DNA of 64,000 bases from Flammeovirga yaeyamensis (GTDB lineage Bacteria; Bacteroidota; Bacteroidia; Cytophagales; Flammeovirgaceae): positions 4,575,001 to 4,639,000 of the forward strand of contig NZ_CP076132.1 in NCBI RefSeq assembly GCF_018736045.1, written 5' to 3'. The notes beneath the pieces are model-generated. The model was not told where the DNA came from. It searched no databases and saw only the letters and a program-made list of their open reading frames with translations. Shown here piece by piece: positions 36,207 to 45,735 of this stretch; position 1 is the first letter of the stretch, and every line of letters begins with the position of its first letter. The translations under genes were made by a program, and so were the position numbers.

Positions 36207-36656
36207 TTACAATGTAATCGCTTTTCCGCCTGCTTTTTCGATTGCCTCTTTAGCAGATGCAGAGAAAGCGTTCGCCGAAATCTCTACTGTTGCAGTTAGT
36301 TCGCCATTACCAAGAACTTTAACTTTGCCGTTCTTAGAAATAACTCCTAACTCCACGAATGTCTCTAACGCGAAAGTAGTAATACCTTTCTCATCAGCGA
36401 TCTTTTGGATATTTTCCAAGTTGATCGGAGTATACTCTACTCTGAATGGAGATTTGAAGCCAAATTTAGGCACGCGACGTTGTAGTGGCATTTGACCTCC
36501 TTCGAAGCCAAACTTCTGGCTATAACCAGAACGCGACTTAGCACCTTTGTGACCACGTGTTGACGTGCCACCACGGCCTGAGCCTTGTCCACGACCTACG
36601 CGCTTATTTTGGCGTACTTTACCACCTTTCGCAGGACTTAGTGTATGCAGTTTCAT
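36207..36656 (-). CDS. rplO: 50S ribosomal protein L15
   Basis: 149 residues. The Gly/Arg-rich N-terminus (VGRGQGSGRGGTSTRGHKGAKSR) and the QKFGFEGGQMPLQRRVPKFGF core are diagnostic. Between rpmD and secY. Confidence 0.97.
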   Translation of the reverse strand: MKLHTLSPAKGGKVRQNKRVGRGQGSGRGGTSTRGHKGAKSRSGYSQKFGFEGGQMPLQRRVPKFGFKSPFRVEYTPINLENIQKIADEKGITTFALETFVELGVISKNGKVKVLGNGELTATVEISANAFSASAKEAIEKAGGKAITL

Positions 36657-36716
36657 GACTGTTTCCTAATTAATACCTTTTAAAGTACTAATGCTTTATG
36701 CAAAAGTACAAAGAAA

Positions 36717-36896
36717 TTACAACTCTTCAACGCTGATTAGGTGATCAACTGCTTTTACCATGCCTAAAATCTGTGGATTAACATCTTTTTCGACAGTTTT
36801 GTTGATTTTTCCTAACCCTAACGCCTTGATTGTGCGTTTTTGTCTTTCAGGACGACCGATCAACGATCTAACCTGAGTAATACGGATCTTTGCCAT
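36717..36896 (-). CDS. rpmD: 50S ribosomal protein L30
   Basis: A 59-residue protein read from ATG at 36896 to TAA at 36717. It begins MAKIRITQVRSLIGRPERQK and has ALGLGKINKTVE, the standard L30 core. It fills the gap between rpsE and rplO in the conserved order. Confidence 0.96.
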   Translation of the reverse strand: MAKIRITQVRSLIGRPERQKRTIKALGLGKINKTVEKDVNPQILGMVKAVDHLISVEEL

Positions 36897-36915
36897 AACT
36901 AGATTAAATATTTGA

Positions 36916-37440
36916 TTAGCCGTTAAAAACTTTGCTTAATTTCACGCCGCGTTGCTCAGCTACCATGCGTGGATCACGCATTTTAAGTAGCGCATCAAAA
37001 GTTGCTTTAACCACGTTGTGTGGGTTAGAAGAACCTTGTGATTTCGCTAATACGTCGTGTACACCTGCTGATTCAAGAACTGCACGCATCGCACCACCTG
37101 CGATAACACCAGTACCTGCAGATGCAGGTTTGATTAGCACGCGTCCGCCACCGAATTTACCTTTTTGAGGGTGAGGAACAGTACCTTTAAGTACTGGTAC
37201 CTTCATTAGGTTTTTCTTAGCGTCTTCGATGCCTTTAGTGATTGCGTCAGTTACCTCGTTGGCTTTACCCAAACCATAACCAGCAACGCCGTCACCGTTA
37301 CCTACAACTACGATCGCAGAAAAGCTGAAGCGTCTACCGCCTTTTACTACCTTAGCTACACGCTTGATAGCAACAACTTTTTCTGTAAGCTCTAGATCAG
37401 CTGATTTTACTTTTGTTACGTTTTGTTTCATCTCTGACAA
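36916..37440 (-). CDS. rpsE: 30S ribosomal protein S5
   Basis: Fidelity protein at the mRNA entry channel. 174 residues. The double-stranded-RNA-binding-like N-terminal domain has [22 protein letters not shown] and the C-terminal domain has [22 protein letters not shown]. Four bases after rplR. Confidence 0.98.
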   Translation of the reverse strand: MSEMKQNVTKVKSADLELTEKVVAIKRVAKVVKGGRRFSFSAIVVVGNGDGVAGYGLGKANEVTDAITKGIEDAKKNLMKVPVLKGTVPHPQKGKFGGGRVLIKPASAGTGVIAGGAMRAVLESAGVHDVLAKSQGSSNPHNVVKATFDALLKMRDPRMVAEQRGVKLSKVFNG

Positions 37441-37444
37441 CTCT

Positions 37445-37798
37445 TTAGAATTTCAAACCACCTTCTCTAGCACCTTCTGCTAACGCTTTCACTTTACCGT
37501 GGTAAAGGTAACCGTTACGGTCAAAAATAACCGTTGAAATACCAGCAGCAGTAGCTTTCTCAGCAACCTTTTTGCCTACTTCTGCAGCCAATGTAACGTT
37601 AGATGCTTTGCTTTCAGCATTGATCTCACGTGAATCAGAGGCAACAAGAGTACGGCCAGTTTGGTCGTCGATCAACTGCGCATAGATTGCAGTATTACTT
37701 TTGTATACAGAGAGTCTAGGGCGTTCAGCTGTACCTGAAATCTTCTTACGAATACCCCTTTTGATTCTCAGTCTTCTCAGATCTTTCTTAGTGGCCAT
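37445..37798 (-). CDS. rplR: 50S ribosomal protein L18
   Basis: 5S rRNA-binding protein of the central protuberance. 117 residues with [18 protein letters not shown] and [26 protein letters not shown]. Between rplF and rpsE. Confidence 0.97.
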   Translation of the reverse strand: MATKKDLRRLRIKRGIRKKISGTAERPRLSVYKSNTAIYAQLIDDQTGRTLVASDSREINAESKASNVTLAAEVGKKVAEKATAAGISTVIFDRNGYLYHGKVKALAEGAREGGLKF

Positions 37799-37803
37799 AC
37801 TTG

Positions 37804-38358
37804 TTATTTTTTACCAGCAGCTTTACCTGCTTTTCTTCTAATCTCTTCACCAACATACTTCACACCTTTACCTTTGTATGGTTCTGGCTTTCTGAATGAA
37901 CGGATCTTCGCTGCAACTTGTCCAACCAATTGCTTGTCAACGCCTTCAACGTGTACTACAGGTGGTTGTCCTTTTGCAGTTTCAGCGCTCACTTTGATTT
38001 CCGCTGGAACTTGGAAAAGAATTCTGTGTGAATAACCAAGATCAAGGTCCAATAATTGACCTTGTACCGATGCTTTAAAACCGACACCTACTAACTCTAG
38101 TGATTTTTTGTATCCTTCAGATACACCAACCACCATGTTTTGAGTCAAGGCTCTATAAAGACCGTGCAAAGAGCGGTGGTCTTTATGATCTGAAGGACGT
38201 ACGAAACGTACTTCTGAACCTTCTACCTCGATAGCGATGTCTTTGTTGATTTCCTGTTGCAATTCTCCTTTAGGTCCTTTTACAACGATTAAGTTGTCGT
38301 TAAGTTTTACCTCAACACCCGCTGGGATTGAAACTGGCTTTTTACCAATTCTTGACAT
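37804..38358 (-). CDS. rplF: 50S ribosomal protein L6
   Basis: 184 residues with two repeated L6 domains. [15 protein letters not shown] at the start and the C-terminal [23 protein letters not shown] signature are diagnostic. Between rpsH and rplR. Confidence 0.98.
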   Translation of the reverse strand: MSRIGKKPVSIPAGVEVKLNDNLIVVKGPKGELQQEINKDIAIEVEGSEVRFVRPSDHKDHRSLHGLYRALTQNMVVGVSEGYKKSLELVGVGFKASVQGQLLDLDLGYSHRILFQVPAEIKVSAETAKGQPPVVHVEGVDKQLVGQVAAKIRSFRKPEPYKGKGVKYVGEEIRRKAGKAAGKK

Positions 38359-38437
38359 GGTTTCTCAAATTAGGGCTTAAGGCTTCCTACTAGGGAAGCG
38401 GTCAGCCGTTATATTAAAGTATTGTACTAATATTTTA

Positions 38438-38836
38438 TTAGTATACGTAGCAAAGTACTTCGCCACCTACATTTTGTTCACGTGCTTCTTTGTCAGTCAT
38501 CACACCTTTCGAAGTTGAAAGGATTGCGATACCTAAACCATTAAGTACACGTGGCATGTTCTTAGCGCTAGCATACTTACGTAGACCTGGACGTGAAACA
38601 CGTTCCAAATCAACAACCGCAGGTTGCTTAGTCACTGGATGATACTTCAATGCGATTTTAATCACACCTTGAGTGTTTACACCATCCTCGAACTTGTAGC
38701 CTTGAACGAAGCCTTTGTCATGCAGCACCTTAGTCATCTGCTTCTTAATGTTTGAAGCAGGTACTTCTACGATACGCTTGTTAGCGCTAATCGCGTTTCT
38801 AAGTCTCGTAAGGTAGTCCGCTATAGGATCTGTCAT
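38438..38836 (-). CDS. rpsH: 30S ribosomal protein S8
   Basis: 16S central-domain binding protein and, in other bacteria, the translational repressor of this operon. The start at 38836 ([15 protein letters not shown]) is chosen because all S8 proteins begin this way; ATG codons at 38851 and 38842 would add up to five extra residues. The product has 132 residues and ends in [22 protein letters not shown]. Confidence 0.95.
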   Translation of the reverse strand: MTDPIADYLTRLRNAISANKRIVEVPASNIKKQMTKVLHDKGFVQGYKFEDGVNTQGVIKIALKYHPVTKQPAVVDLERVSRPGLRKYASAKNMPRVLNGLGIAILSTSKGVMTDKEAREQNVGGEVLCYVY

Positions 38837-38893
38837 TGCCATTGCTTGCAAATATTTTTACAGCACTCTGTGCCGTAGGTTCCTAAATTAAAA

Positions 38894-39163
38894 TTACCAG
38901 CTCGATTTTGTAACGCCTGGGATTTTACCTGCTGATGCCATTTCACGGAATGTAACACGTGAAATACCAAACTTACGCATGTAACCTTTCGGACGTCCAG
39001 TTAATTTACAACGATTGTGTAAACGAACCGGTGAAGAGTTCTTAGGAAGAGCATCAAGTCCTTCCCAGTCACCTGCTTCTTTTAACGCTTTGCGCTTCGC
39101 TGCATATTTTGCAACTAATCTTTCGCGCTTGCGCTCTCTAGCTTTTATTGCTTCTCTTGCCAT
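38894..39163 (-). CDS. rpsN: 30S ribosomal protein S14 (zinc-free form)
   Basis: 89 residues, the longer zinc-independent type. The CxxC pairs of the short form are absent; [30 protein letters not shown] is the family core. Between rplE and rpsH. Confidence 0.97.
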   Translation of the reverse strand: MAREAIKARERKRERLVAKYAAKRKALKEAGDWEGLDALPKNSSPVRLHNRCKLTGRPKGYMRKFGISRVTFREMASAGKIPGVTKSSW

Positions 39164-39178
39164 AGTTTCTCGTGTTTA

Positions 39179-39727
39179 CTATTTTTTCTTAAAAGGCATT
39201 CCAAATAATTTCAGAAGCTCATAAGCTTCCTCATCTGTATTAGCAGAGGTAGTGAACGTGATGTCCATACCTGTCACCTTCTTTACTTGATCAAGTTTGA
39301 TCTCTGGGAAGATGATTTGCTCTTTTACACCTAAAGTATAGTTACCACGACCATCCAATTTATCCTTGATACCTTGGAAGTCACGCTCACGAGGAATAGC
39401 AATAGTAATCAAACGATCTAAGAATTGATACATTCTGTCACCTCTTAATGTTACGCGAGCGCCGATTGGCATATCTTCACGTAATTTGAAGTTTGAGATT
39501 GATTTCTTAGACATCGTAGGTACTGCTTTCTGACCTGCAATAGTAGATAATTCTTCTACTGCGATGTCTACAAGTTTTTTATCTGCAACTGCCTCACCAA
39601 CACCTCTGTTGATGATAATTTTCTCCAATTTTGGAACTTGCATTACAGACTTGTAGCTGAAACGTTCCTTTAATGCTGGAACGATTTCCTCTTGGTATTT
39701 GTCCTTTAATCTTGTCGCTGTAGCCAT
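39179..39727 (-). CDS. rplE: 50S ribosomal protein L5
   Basis: 5S rRNA-binding protein that contacts P-site tRNA. 182 residues with [16 protein letters not shown] and [19 protein letters not shown]. Its start overlaps the rplX stop region by one base. Confidence 0.98.
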   Translation of the reverse strand: MATATRLKDKYQEEIVPALKERFSYKSVMQVPKLEKIIINRGVGEAVADKKLVDIAVEELSTIAGQKAVPTMSKKSISNFKLREDMPIGARVTLRGDRMYQFLDRLITIAIPRERDFQGIKDKLDGRGNYTLGVKEQIIFPEIKLDQVKKVTGMDITFTTSANTDEEAYELLKLFGMPFKKK

Positions 39728-40050
39728 TAGTCGATAAATTTTCCAGTGTTCTTAGAATATCTTTTCAACTTACCGTTTTCGTCAAGCTTACGACCTACGC
39801 GAGTAGCGTTACCCGATTCTGGGTCGATCAACTTAATGTTTGAAACGTGAATTGGTGCTTCCATTTGCTTAACACCACCTTCTGGCTTTTCAGCCGTAGG
39901 TTTAACGTGTTTAGTAACCATATTCACACCTTCAACGATGGCACGCTCCTTCTCACGGTCAACTGTAAGTACAACTCCCTCTTTGCCTTTATTTTCGCCA
40001 GAGATTATTGTTACTTTGTCGCCTTTTTTGATATGGAATTTTCTATTCAT
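39727..40050 (-). CDS. rplX: 50S ribosomal protein L24
   Basis: Assembly initiator near the exit tunnel. 107 residues with an N-terminal KOW motif ([21 protein letters not shown]). Between rplN and rplE. Confidence 0.97.
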   Translation of the reverse strand: MNRKFHIKKGDKVTIISGENKGKEGVVLTVDREKERAIVEGVNMVTKHVKPTAEKPEGGVKQMEAPIHVSNIKLIDPESGNATRVGRKLDENGKLKRYSKNTGKFID

Positions 40051-40055
40051 AACTC

Positions 40056-40424
40056 TTAGAGTACCTCAGGTGCTAACGAAACGATTTTCATAAATTGCTT
40101 CTCACGAAGCTCTCTTGCGACTGGTCCGAAGATACGAGTACCTCTTGGCTCGTCTTGCGCGTTCAATAGAACTGCTGCATTGTCTTCGAAACGAATGTAA
40201 GAACCGTCCTTTCTACGAACTTCTTTTTTAGTTCTTACAACAACCGCTCTAGATACAGTCCCTTTCTTAACATTTGAAGAAGGGATCGCTGACTTCACAG
40301 AAACGACGATTTTGTCGCCTACAGAAGCGTAACGCTTTTTTGTACCACCCAACACGCGGATACATAGTACCTCTTTTGCGCCTGAGTTATCTGCTACTGA
40401 CAGTCTTGATTCCTGTTGTATCAT
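40056..40424 (-). CDS. rplN: 50S ribosomal protein L14
   Basis: 122 residues beginning [27 protein letters not shown], with the signature [29 protein letters not shown] at the end. Between rpsQ and rplX. Confidence 0.98.
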   Translation of the reverse strand: MIQQESRLSVADNSGAKEVLCIRVLGGTKKRYASVGDKIVVSVKSAIPSSNVKKGTVSRAVVVRTKKEVRRKDGSYIRFEDNAAVLLNAQDEPRGTRIFGPVARELREKQFMKIVSLAPEVL

Positions 40425-40499
40425 TTTCCTATCCTAATAAGGATTCTTTACTTGGTGATTGTAAAATGATTAAATTTTGAAGATGGATAGAAGAACGAA

Positions 40500-40754
40500 T
40501 TACTTCGCCTTTTCTACTACCTCCACCAATCTCCAACGCTTACGCGCGCTCAATGGGCGCGTCTCCATAATTCTAACGGTATCTCCGATACCTGCAGTGT
40601 TAGTTTCATCATGCGCCATAAACTTCTTAGTCTTCTTAATGTACTTACCGTACATTGGGTGCTTTTGACGTGTTTCCACTTGCACTGTAATAGACTTGTC
40701 CATTTTGTCGCTCACTACTACTCCTTGACGCTGCTTTCTGAAGTTTCTTTCCAT
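40500..40754 (-). CDS. rpsQ: 30S ribosomal protein S17
   Basis: OB-fold 16S-binding protein of 84 residues. [17 protein letters not shown] and the [17 protein letters not shown] block are diagnostic. Between rpmC and rplN. Confidence 0.97.
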   Translation of the reverse strand: MERNFRKQRQGVVVSDKMDKSITVQVETRQKHPMYGKYIKKTKKFMAHDETNTAGIGDTVRIMETRPLSARKRWRLVEVVEKAK

Positions 40755-40775
40755 GATCTTCTTCTATCAGGTATC

Positions 40776-41108
40776 TTAGTTGTTAACTTTCTCGATAGCT
40801 CTTAAAACCATCTTCTTGTTTACAGGCGCTAAAAACGTTGACTTTTGCAAGAACTCTGAGATAGACTCACGAGTTACGTTATCAGCTTTAACCTTTTCCT
40901 CCAATTCAACTGTCACTCTAGCGTGCAACTCAGTCTTAAGACGAGCAACTTGCTTTTTAAGTGTTTTCAATTGCATTGGGTTCTCTAGTGGTGATACTGC
41001 ATGAGCATAAGCAAGATCTTCTAATTGCTTTTGAGAAGTTTTGATGTTCTCTGCAAGCTCTTCCGAAGATAAGCCTTTCACCTGATCCTTTAACTCTTTT
41101 GTTTTCAT
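40776..41108 (-). CDS. rpmC: 50S ribosomal protein L29 with a C-terminal extension
   Basis: The first 65 residues are a normal L29 (MKTKELKDQVKGLSSEELAENI to QVARLKTELHAR), two helices at the exit tunnel near the signal-recognition-particle docking site. The frame then continues for about 45 more residues (VTVELEEKVKADNVTRES ... RAIEKVNN), giving 110 in all against the usual 60-70. The added part is Lys-rich and helical-looking. It ends 22 bases before rpsQ starts, so it is not a fusion. Confidence 0.93.
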   Translation of the reverse strand: MKTKELKDQVKGLSSEELAENIKTSQKQLEDLAYAHAVSPLENPMQLKTLKKQVARLKTELHARVTVELEEKVKADNVTRESISEFLQKSTFLAPVNKKMVLRAIEKVNN

Positions 41109-41116
41109 CTCTCAGA

Positions 41117-41542
41117 TTATCCTACGTAGTCTGGTCTGACCACAAACTTCACTTTGATTGGGAGCTTCTGCGCAGCCAATCTCATTGACTCCTGTGCTCT
41201 CTCGATTGATACTCCATCAGATTCGAACAAGATTGTTCCGGCTTTCACTGGAGCAACCCAATAAGCAGGGGCACCTTTACCCTTACCCATACGTACCTCG
41301 GCTGGCTTTGAAGTAACTGGCTTGTCAGGGAAGATACGAATCCATACCTGACCTTCACGTTTCATCGCACGAGTCATCGCAATACGTGACGCTTCGATTT
41401 GACGAGCTGTGATCCAACCTCCTTCAAGTGCCTTCAGACCGAAGCTACCAAAAGAAATGCTATGACCGCGTTGAGCGATGCCATGGCTTCTACTTCTTTC
41501 TTTTTGTCTCTTTCTGAACTTGACTCTCTTTGGCTGTAACAT
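41117..41542 (-). CDS. rplP: 50S ribosomal protein L16
   Basis: Protein near the A site and central protuberance. The start at 41542 ([17 protein letters not shown]) matches the family; an ATG at 41563 would add seven residues and start inside a leader hairpin. 141 residues with [21 protein letters not shown]. It is the first gene of the operon here. Its usual upstream neighbours rpsC, rplV and rpsS are absent, and a strong promoter with a leader of about 180 bases takes their place. Confidence 0.96.
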   Translation of the reverse strand: MLQPKRVKFRKRQKERSRSHGIAQRGHSISFGSFGLKALEGGWITARQIEASRIAMTRAMKREGQVWIRIFPDKPVTSKPAEVRMGKGKGAPAYWVAPVKAGTILFESDGVSIERAQESMRLAAQKLPIKVKFVVRPDYVG

Positions 41543-41562
41543 TGTTATTCTGTTATTTACCA

Positions 41563-41579
41563 CGCAGGTACTTCCTGCG
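41563..41579 (-). promoter_or_regulatory. Leader hairpin upstream of rplP
   Basis: CGCAGG and CCTGCG pair around a 5-base loop, 21 bases before the rplP start codon, in the transcribed leader. There is no T run, so it is not a terminator. A ribosomal-protein or initiation-control structure is possible; this is inference. Confidence 0.4.
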
Positions 41580-41728
41580 ATATTTTATGTCTAGTGCACA
41601 AACATCTCGGAGAACTTGAGCTTGAGTTAGCTAAATTCTTTTAAATAAACAGAATGTATATATCTATCTTAAAATCATTAGGACTTTCGCTCATGTCTAA
41701 TGAACGTAGTTTCCCGAGGTTTGGATTG

Positions 41729-41759
41729 CAAAAGTATGACACTTTTTTTTGTAAAACAA
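41729..41759 (-). promoter_or_regulatory. Promoter of the rplP ribosomal operon
   Basis: On the minus strand TTG (complement of 41757-41759) is followed after 20 bases by TACTTTTG (complement of 41729-41736), a good TAnnTTTG match. The transcript would carry a leader of roughly 180 bases before rplP. Confidence 0.65.
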
Positions 41760-41964
41760 GTAGTTAGCAAAAAAAATATCAAAATTTAATATCCTTCACA
41801 ATCTTAACTTTATGTTTGTTGAATTTGGTTGGGACGAAATATGAATACAATTTCGTTTCTTTCCTTAATTCTATACAAATGTACTGTATCTGTAAGGAGT
41901 TTGTTTATTTGATTATGATTCCTTTAATAAATAGTTTTAAAACTAACTTATTGAAGGTCAAAAA

Positions 41965-42849
41965 CTAAAAATCAAATTTAAATTTTAGCAATACCGGCTT
42001 ATCACCCTTTATTCCGTACCGTAATTTGGCCTCATCTGAGACTTTTACACCATTATTATCGTAACCAAGCCATACTTCATCATCAACAATCATTAAAGCT
42101 TCTGCCATTCCATATTTTTCCGGTTCAAATAGCTTTTGCTTATTTGTGACTACAGACTTTTCATAAGAATAATGTTGTACAATTTTATTTTTCTCCAAAT
42201 CGTATTGAGCAATACATCTAGCATTCCTTTCTAGAATAAATAAATCACCCTTATAAAGATACATATCTGATATGTCTTTGCTGCAATTTCTTTTTAAAGT
42301 AAATTCTCTAACAATTTTATTGGTATTCAAATCTACTACGATAATAAATGAAGGTTGTCTTTCTTTTGCTAAATAAAGTAATCCTGCTTTTCCATCTACA
42401 GCAACTCCCTCAAAACCAGTATTTTTTAACCACTCCGTTCTAGGCAAGAACAAACTACTCCAATCTATAGGTAATTTATTTGTCGCTTTCTTATCAAAAT
42501 CATAGACATACACCTCATTATCAGCTTCATTTATCAGGTATGCTTTATTTTTATAAACAGAAATTCCTTCAAGATCTATTTTCCCTGGAATATCTAATTT
42601 GTAAGATGCCTTTACCTCAAAAGAATTATCTTTTTGATGTAAAGAATAAATAAAGTTATTTTCGAATTTATCTGCTACAACAACAATTTCTTTCTCTTTT
42701 TTTGAAATACCACTTAAGTCAAAACGTCCTTGATAATTCTCCAACTGTTTGATTTCTAAAAATTCAAGTTGCTTAATTTTCTGTGCAAAAATAGAATTAC
42801 TATAAACTGTTAGTTGAACTATTAATAGTATGTAATGTATCGTTCTCAT
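41965..42849 (-). CDS. Exported beta-propeller-like protein (SdiA-regulated / phytase-like type)
   Basis: 294 residues from the preferred start at 42849, which gives a signal peptide (MRTIHYILLIVQLTVYSNSIFAQ). The body has propeller-like repeats, with LSGISKKEKEIVVVADKF, DLEGISVYKNKAYLINEAD and GFEGVAVDGKAGLLYLAKE. Repeated [LF]-x-G-[IV]-x-V units of this kind are seen in YjiK/SdiA-regulated and phytase-like esterase domains. No catalytic residues can be named. It starts two bases after the stop of the lipoprotein gene, so the two are co-transcribed with nuoA. Export to the periplasm is likely. Confidence 0.6.
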   Translation of the reverse strand: MRTIHYILLIVQLTVYSNSIFAQKIKQLEFLEIKQLENYQGRFDLSGISKKEKEIVVVADKFENNFIYSLHQKDNSFEVKASYKLDIPGKIDLEGISVYKNKAYLINEADNEVYVYDFDKKATNKLPIDWSSLFLPRTEWLKNTGFEGVAVDGKAGLLYLAKERQPSFIIVVDLNTNKIVREFTLKRNCSKDISDMYLYKGDLFILERNARCIAQYDLEKNKIVQHYSYEKSVVTNKQKLFEPEKYGMAEALMIVDDEVWLGYDNNGVKVSDEAKLRYGIKGDKPVLLKFKFDF

Positions 42850-42851
42850 TT

Positions 42852-44222
42852 TTATTCTTCCTCTGGAATCCATTGCAAAGCACCTATATCTGGTGGTGAT
42901 GTTCTATTCTCTCCTCTTTGATCAACAGTTATACCGTTTACATCAATTCCTGCTCCTCGAGCCGGACTATCATCTGCTAAGTCAAAATTATAAGTAAAAG
43001 GATATCTGAAATATGGATCTATATTTATTAAATTGGTTTCAGGGTCAAACTGATCACTTGATGCTTTCAATATATTATTTGTAATACTATTAAAATCAAC
43101 ACCTTCTGTAACTACTAATTCATTTGATAAATTACCCCAAATTATATTATTTACTAAGTTTAACTGTATAACTTCATTTGTACTTTCGAATGCTACAGAT
43201 GGGTCTTCCCTAAAGAAGCCCGTATTTGAATTTACAATTGTATTATAGTAAAAATCACATTTGCCTCCTCCTGCATGGGCATAGGCATAAGAGATCGTAT
43301 GACTAATGATAGTATTAACTATTCTTACATCAGAATTAGTTATTGCTACTCCTACTTGAGACATATTTTGAATTGTTGAACCTTCTATATCCAAGTCGAT
43401 AATATCATCGTTATCATTATGATACATCAAAACACCAACTCTAGCATTTTTAATTAAAGTACCATGGATTTTATTATCATGACTTAAGGAATCAAAGAAG
43501 AGTCCATCCCATTGACCGGGAGCATTTTCATATTGCCCATCCAATCGAATACTTTCTAACCTTATCGTATCTTGAGGTGTCCCCATTAACTGTAATGAGC
43601 CACTAATCAAAAGCTTTGCTCCATTATCAAAAACTATTCTTGTTCCGGCATTGGCCGTTAAACTCGCATTTTGTGATATATATAAGGAATCAGTGATAAC
43701 ATATGGTCTTCCTTTTTCCCATACTACATCACCTACTAAAATTGCCCCCCCTGAAACATAAAACGGATCCTCTGCATAAGCATTTAATTGTATAGCTTGT
43801 CTGTTTCCATTGGTGAAAAAAGAAATTTGGCCATTCAATTCTCGTATATCATCCGCATTTTGATAAGGTACATTAGCTTCAGTCAAGACTAACATACTAT
43901 CTCCACCTCTCAGTAAAGTATTATTGATAATATCTTCATTTTGCCCGTTTATCAACATAGAATAAACAGAATTAGGATCATTTAATGAGATTTCTGAAAT
44001 ATTGACTGCATTTTCTGAGTTATTGTACACCATAAAACGCTGGGTAACACTTCGCATATCAATCCCCTCATCTTCTTTTGATGTAAATAGAGTATCAAAA
44101 AATACTGTATCTACAGAAAATTGAAGTTGAAAAGAAGGATCTGAACTGATGACCTCATCATCTGGAGTACAACTTATGAGGAGTGATAGAATGATTCCTG
44201 TATAAAAGCTAAGTGTTTTCAA
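42852..44222 (-). CDS. Parallel beta-helix surface lipoprotein
   Basis: 456 residues. The lipoprotein signal peptide ends in LLISC, so Cys18 or so is the lipidated residue. About residues 30-130 form beta-sandwich strands. From about 150 to 420 short repeated turns (GSLQLMGTPQDTIRLESI, IKNARVGVLMYHND, NSDVRIVNTIIS) mark a right-handed parallel beta-helix, a fold of polysaccharide-binding or -cleaving proteins. The C-terminus carries the frequent Bacteroidota motif DSPARGAGIDVNG...DIGALQW. It starts four bases after the nuoA stop. No catalytic site is recognised. Confidence 0.72.
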   Translation of the reverse strand: MKTLSFYTGIILSLLISCTPDDEVISSDPSFQLQFSVDTVFFDTLFTSKEDEGIDMRSVTQRFMVYNNSENAVNISEISLNDPNSVYSMLINGQNEDIINNTLLRGGDSMLVLTEANVPYQNADDIRELNGQISFFTNGNRQAIQLNAYAEDPFYVSGGAILVGDVVWEKGRPYVITDSLYISQNASLTANAGTRIVFDNGAKLLISGSLQLMGTPQDTIRLESIRLDGQYENAPGQWDGLFFDSLSHDNKIHGTLIKNARVGVLMYHNDNDDIIDLDIEGSTIQNMSQVGVAITNSDVRIVNTIISHTISYAYAHAGGGKCDFYYNTIVNSNTGFFREDPSVAFESTNEVIQLNLVNNIIWGNLSNELVVTEGVDFNSITNNILKASSDQFDPETNLINIDPYFRYPFTYNFDLADDSPARGAGIDVNGITVDQRGENRTSPPDIGALQWIPEEE

Positions 44223-44226
44223 GTTA

Positions 44227-44709
44227 CTAATTTATATATTTCTTATTGAAATCCTTGTATGGTGAAGAATCGAAATTATTATTCTCTTCAATAGGCTGTA
44301 CTTTTGAAGGTTTTATCCAATCTAAGAAACCTTTTTTCCACACATATGCTAAACCTAAAATCAATATTCCAACAAAAACGACAATTTCGAATAATGCAAA
44401 CCAACCCCACATACCATCAGTTTGTTTGATTTTTTCTGCATCTCCAAAAACTGTTGCCCAAGGAAATAAAAATAATATCTCTACTTCGAATAATAGAAAT
44501 ATTAATGCCACAACGTAAAATCGTATATTAAAATTACCCCAAGCAGTACCTAATGGATCCTCCCCACTTTCGTAGGTAGTTAATTTTTCTTCGTTTGGTC
44601 TTCTTGGTCTAACTAGAAATGCAGTAAACAACCCTCCTAAAGCGAAAATAATAGCAACAATTATAAATAATGTAATGTTACCGAAGTCTGTTAGCATTTG
44701 ATTACCCAT
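44227..44709 (-). CDS. nuoA: NADH-quinone oxidoreductase subunit A
   Basis: Membrane subunit of respiratory complex I. 160 residues with three membrane segments (about 10-32, 66-90 and 105-125). The family block is TTYESGEDPLGTAWGNFNIRFYVVALIFLLFEVE. The C-terminal tail of about 30 residues is longer than usual. Normally nuoB follows directly; here the next genes encode a lipoprotein and a propeller-like protein, so nuoA is separated from the rest of its complex, at least on this side. Confidence 0.93.
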   Translation of the reverse strand: MGNQMLTDFGNITLFIIVAIIFALGGLFTAFLVRPRRPNEEKLTTYESGEDPLGTAWGNFNIRFYVVALIFLLFEVEILFLFPWATVFGDAEKIKQTDGMWGWFALFEIVVFVGILILGLAYVWKKGFLDWIKPSKVQPIEENNNFDSSPYKDFNKKYIN

Positions 44710-44791
44710 ACTATCTATGAAATATGAACTGTAATTGTTTCTTTTGTAAAAATTTCGATAAAAATACTAACCATATAAACACTATCATAAC

Positions 44792-45694
44792 ATGGCCGTA
44801 CTTTTTGAATCATTTTCTGAATGGAAAGAGTTCTGTGAAAAGAAAAAAGTATCCCTTCATCAACCTGTTTTGGATTATGAAGTGAGAGAAAAAGAACGCA
44901 CTAAGGAAGAAATTAAATTAGCCTTAAAGCAAGCCTTCGATGTCATGAAGGATGCTGTCAAGACAGGTTTAAACGAGGATATGACCTCTAGATCAGGCAT
45001 GATTGAAAACGGTGGAAAAAAAGTTTTCAATTCTCCAATCAATGTTTTGTCAGAAGAATTTAAAGTTCTCATCTCAAGGGCACTTGCTGCAAAAGAAGTA
45101 AATTCTTGTATGGGAAGAGTAGTTGCCGCACCTACTGCAGGAGCATCTGGTATTCTACCTGGAGTATTGGTTACGCTTCAAGATCTTCATCAATTGGATG
45201 ATGACACATTGCATAACGCTCTATTGGTCTCAGCAGGAATTGCTTTGATAATGGAAAAAAAATCGGGTATCGCTGGAGCTGTAGGCGGTTGTCAAGCTGA
45301 AACAGGAACAGCTGCTGCAATGGCTGCTGGGGCAATTACTTATTGTTTAGGAGGAAACATTGATATGGTATTCAATGCTGTAGCGATTACTGCACAGTGT
45401 ATGCTCGGATTGGTTTGTGATCCTGTCGCTGGATTGGTTGAGGTACCTTGTGTGGTTAGAAATGCAAGTGCTGCTGCTATTGCTAATTCTTCAGCTCAAA
45501 TTGCATTAGCCAATGTAAGTGGTGTAATCCCTGTGGATGAATGTGTAGACGCAATGGGAGAAGTAGGGCAAAGCATGGAGGACCGTTACAAAGAAACGGC
45601 CTTAGGAGGTATAGCAGCTACACCAACTGCTAAGATGATATCTAAAAAAGTATTGATCTCCGATATCGATATTATCGATTCTTCGGAAGAATAA
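44792..45694 (+). CDS. sdaAA: L-serine dehydratase, iron-sulfur alpha subunit
   Basis: 4Fe-4S enzyme subunit that deaminates L-serine to pyruvate. 300 residues. The SDH_alpha domain has SCMGRVVAAPTAGASGILPG, GGCQAETGTAAAM and CDPVAGLVEVPC, which carry the cluster cysteines. The beta (ACT-like) part found in single-chain enzymes is absent and no sdaAB gene is adjacent, so the partner must be elsewhere. Divergent from nuoA. Confidence 0.92.
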   Translation: MAVLFESFSEWKEFCEKKKVSLHQPVLDYEVREKERTKEEIKLALKQAFDVMKDAVKTGLNEDMTSRSGMIENGGKKVFNSPINVLSEEFKVLISRALAAKEVNSCMGRVVAAPTAGASGILPGVLVTLQDLHQLDDDTLHNALLVSAGIALIMEKKSGIAGAVGGCQAETGTAAAMAAGAITYCLGGNIDMVFNAVAITAQCMLGLVCDPVAGLVEVPCVVRNASAAAIANSSAQIALANVSGVIPVDECVDAMGEVGQSMEDRYKETALGGIAATPTAKMISKKVLISDIDIIDSSEE

Positions 45695-45700
45695 AATAAA

Positions 45701-45735
45701 AAACAGGGAGTATCATTTAGATACTCTCTGTTTAT
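45701..45735. terminator. Terminator between sdaAA and the small protein gene
   Basis: CAGGGAGTATC (45704-45714) pairs with GATACTCTCTG (45720-45730), including G-T pairing. T-rich sequence follows on both strands, so it can serve both convergent genes. Confidence 0.6.

Noticed and set aside
36932-37168. Plus-strand frame opposite rpsE, and similar frames opposite other ribosomal genes (for example 40274-40805, 32144-32580)
   Set aside because: They overlap highly conserved ribosomal genes completely and show no family motif.
40776-41108. rpmC fused by frameshift to another ribosomal gene
   Set aside because: rpsQ starts 22 bases after the rpmC stop with its own complete N-terminus, so the extra C-terminal part of L29 is not a fused neighbour.
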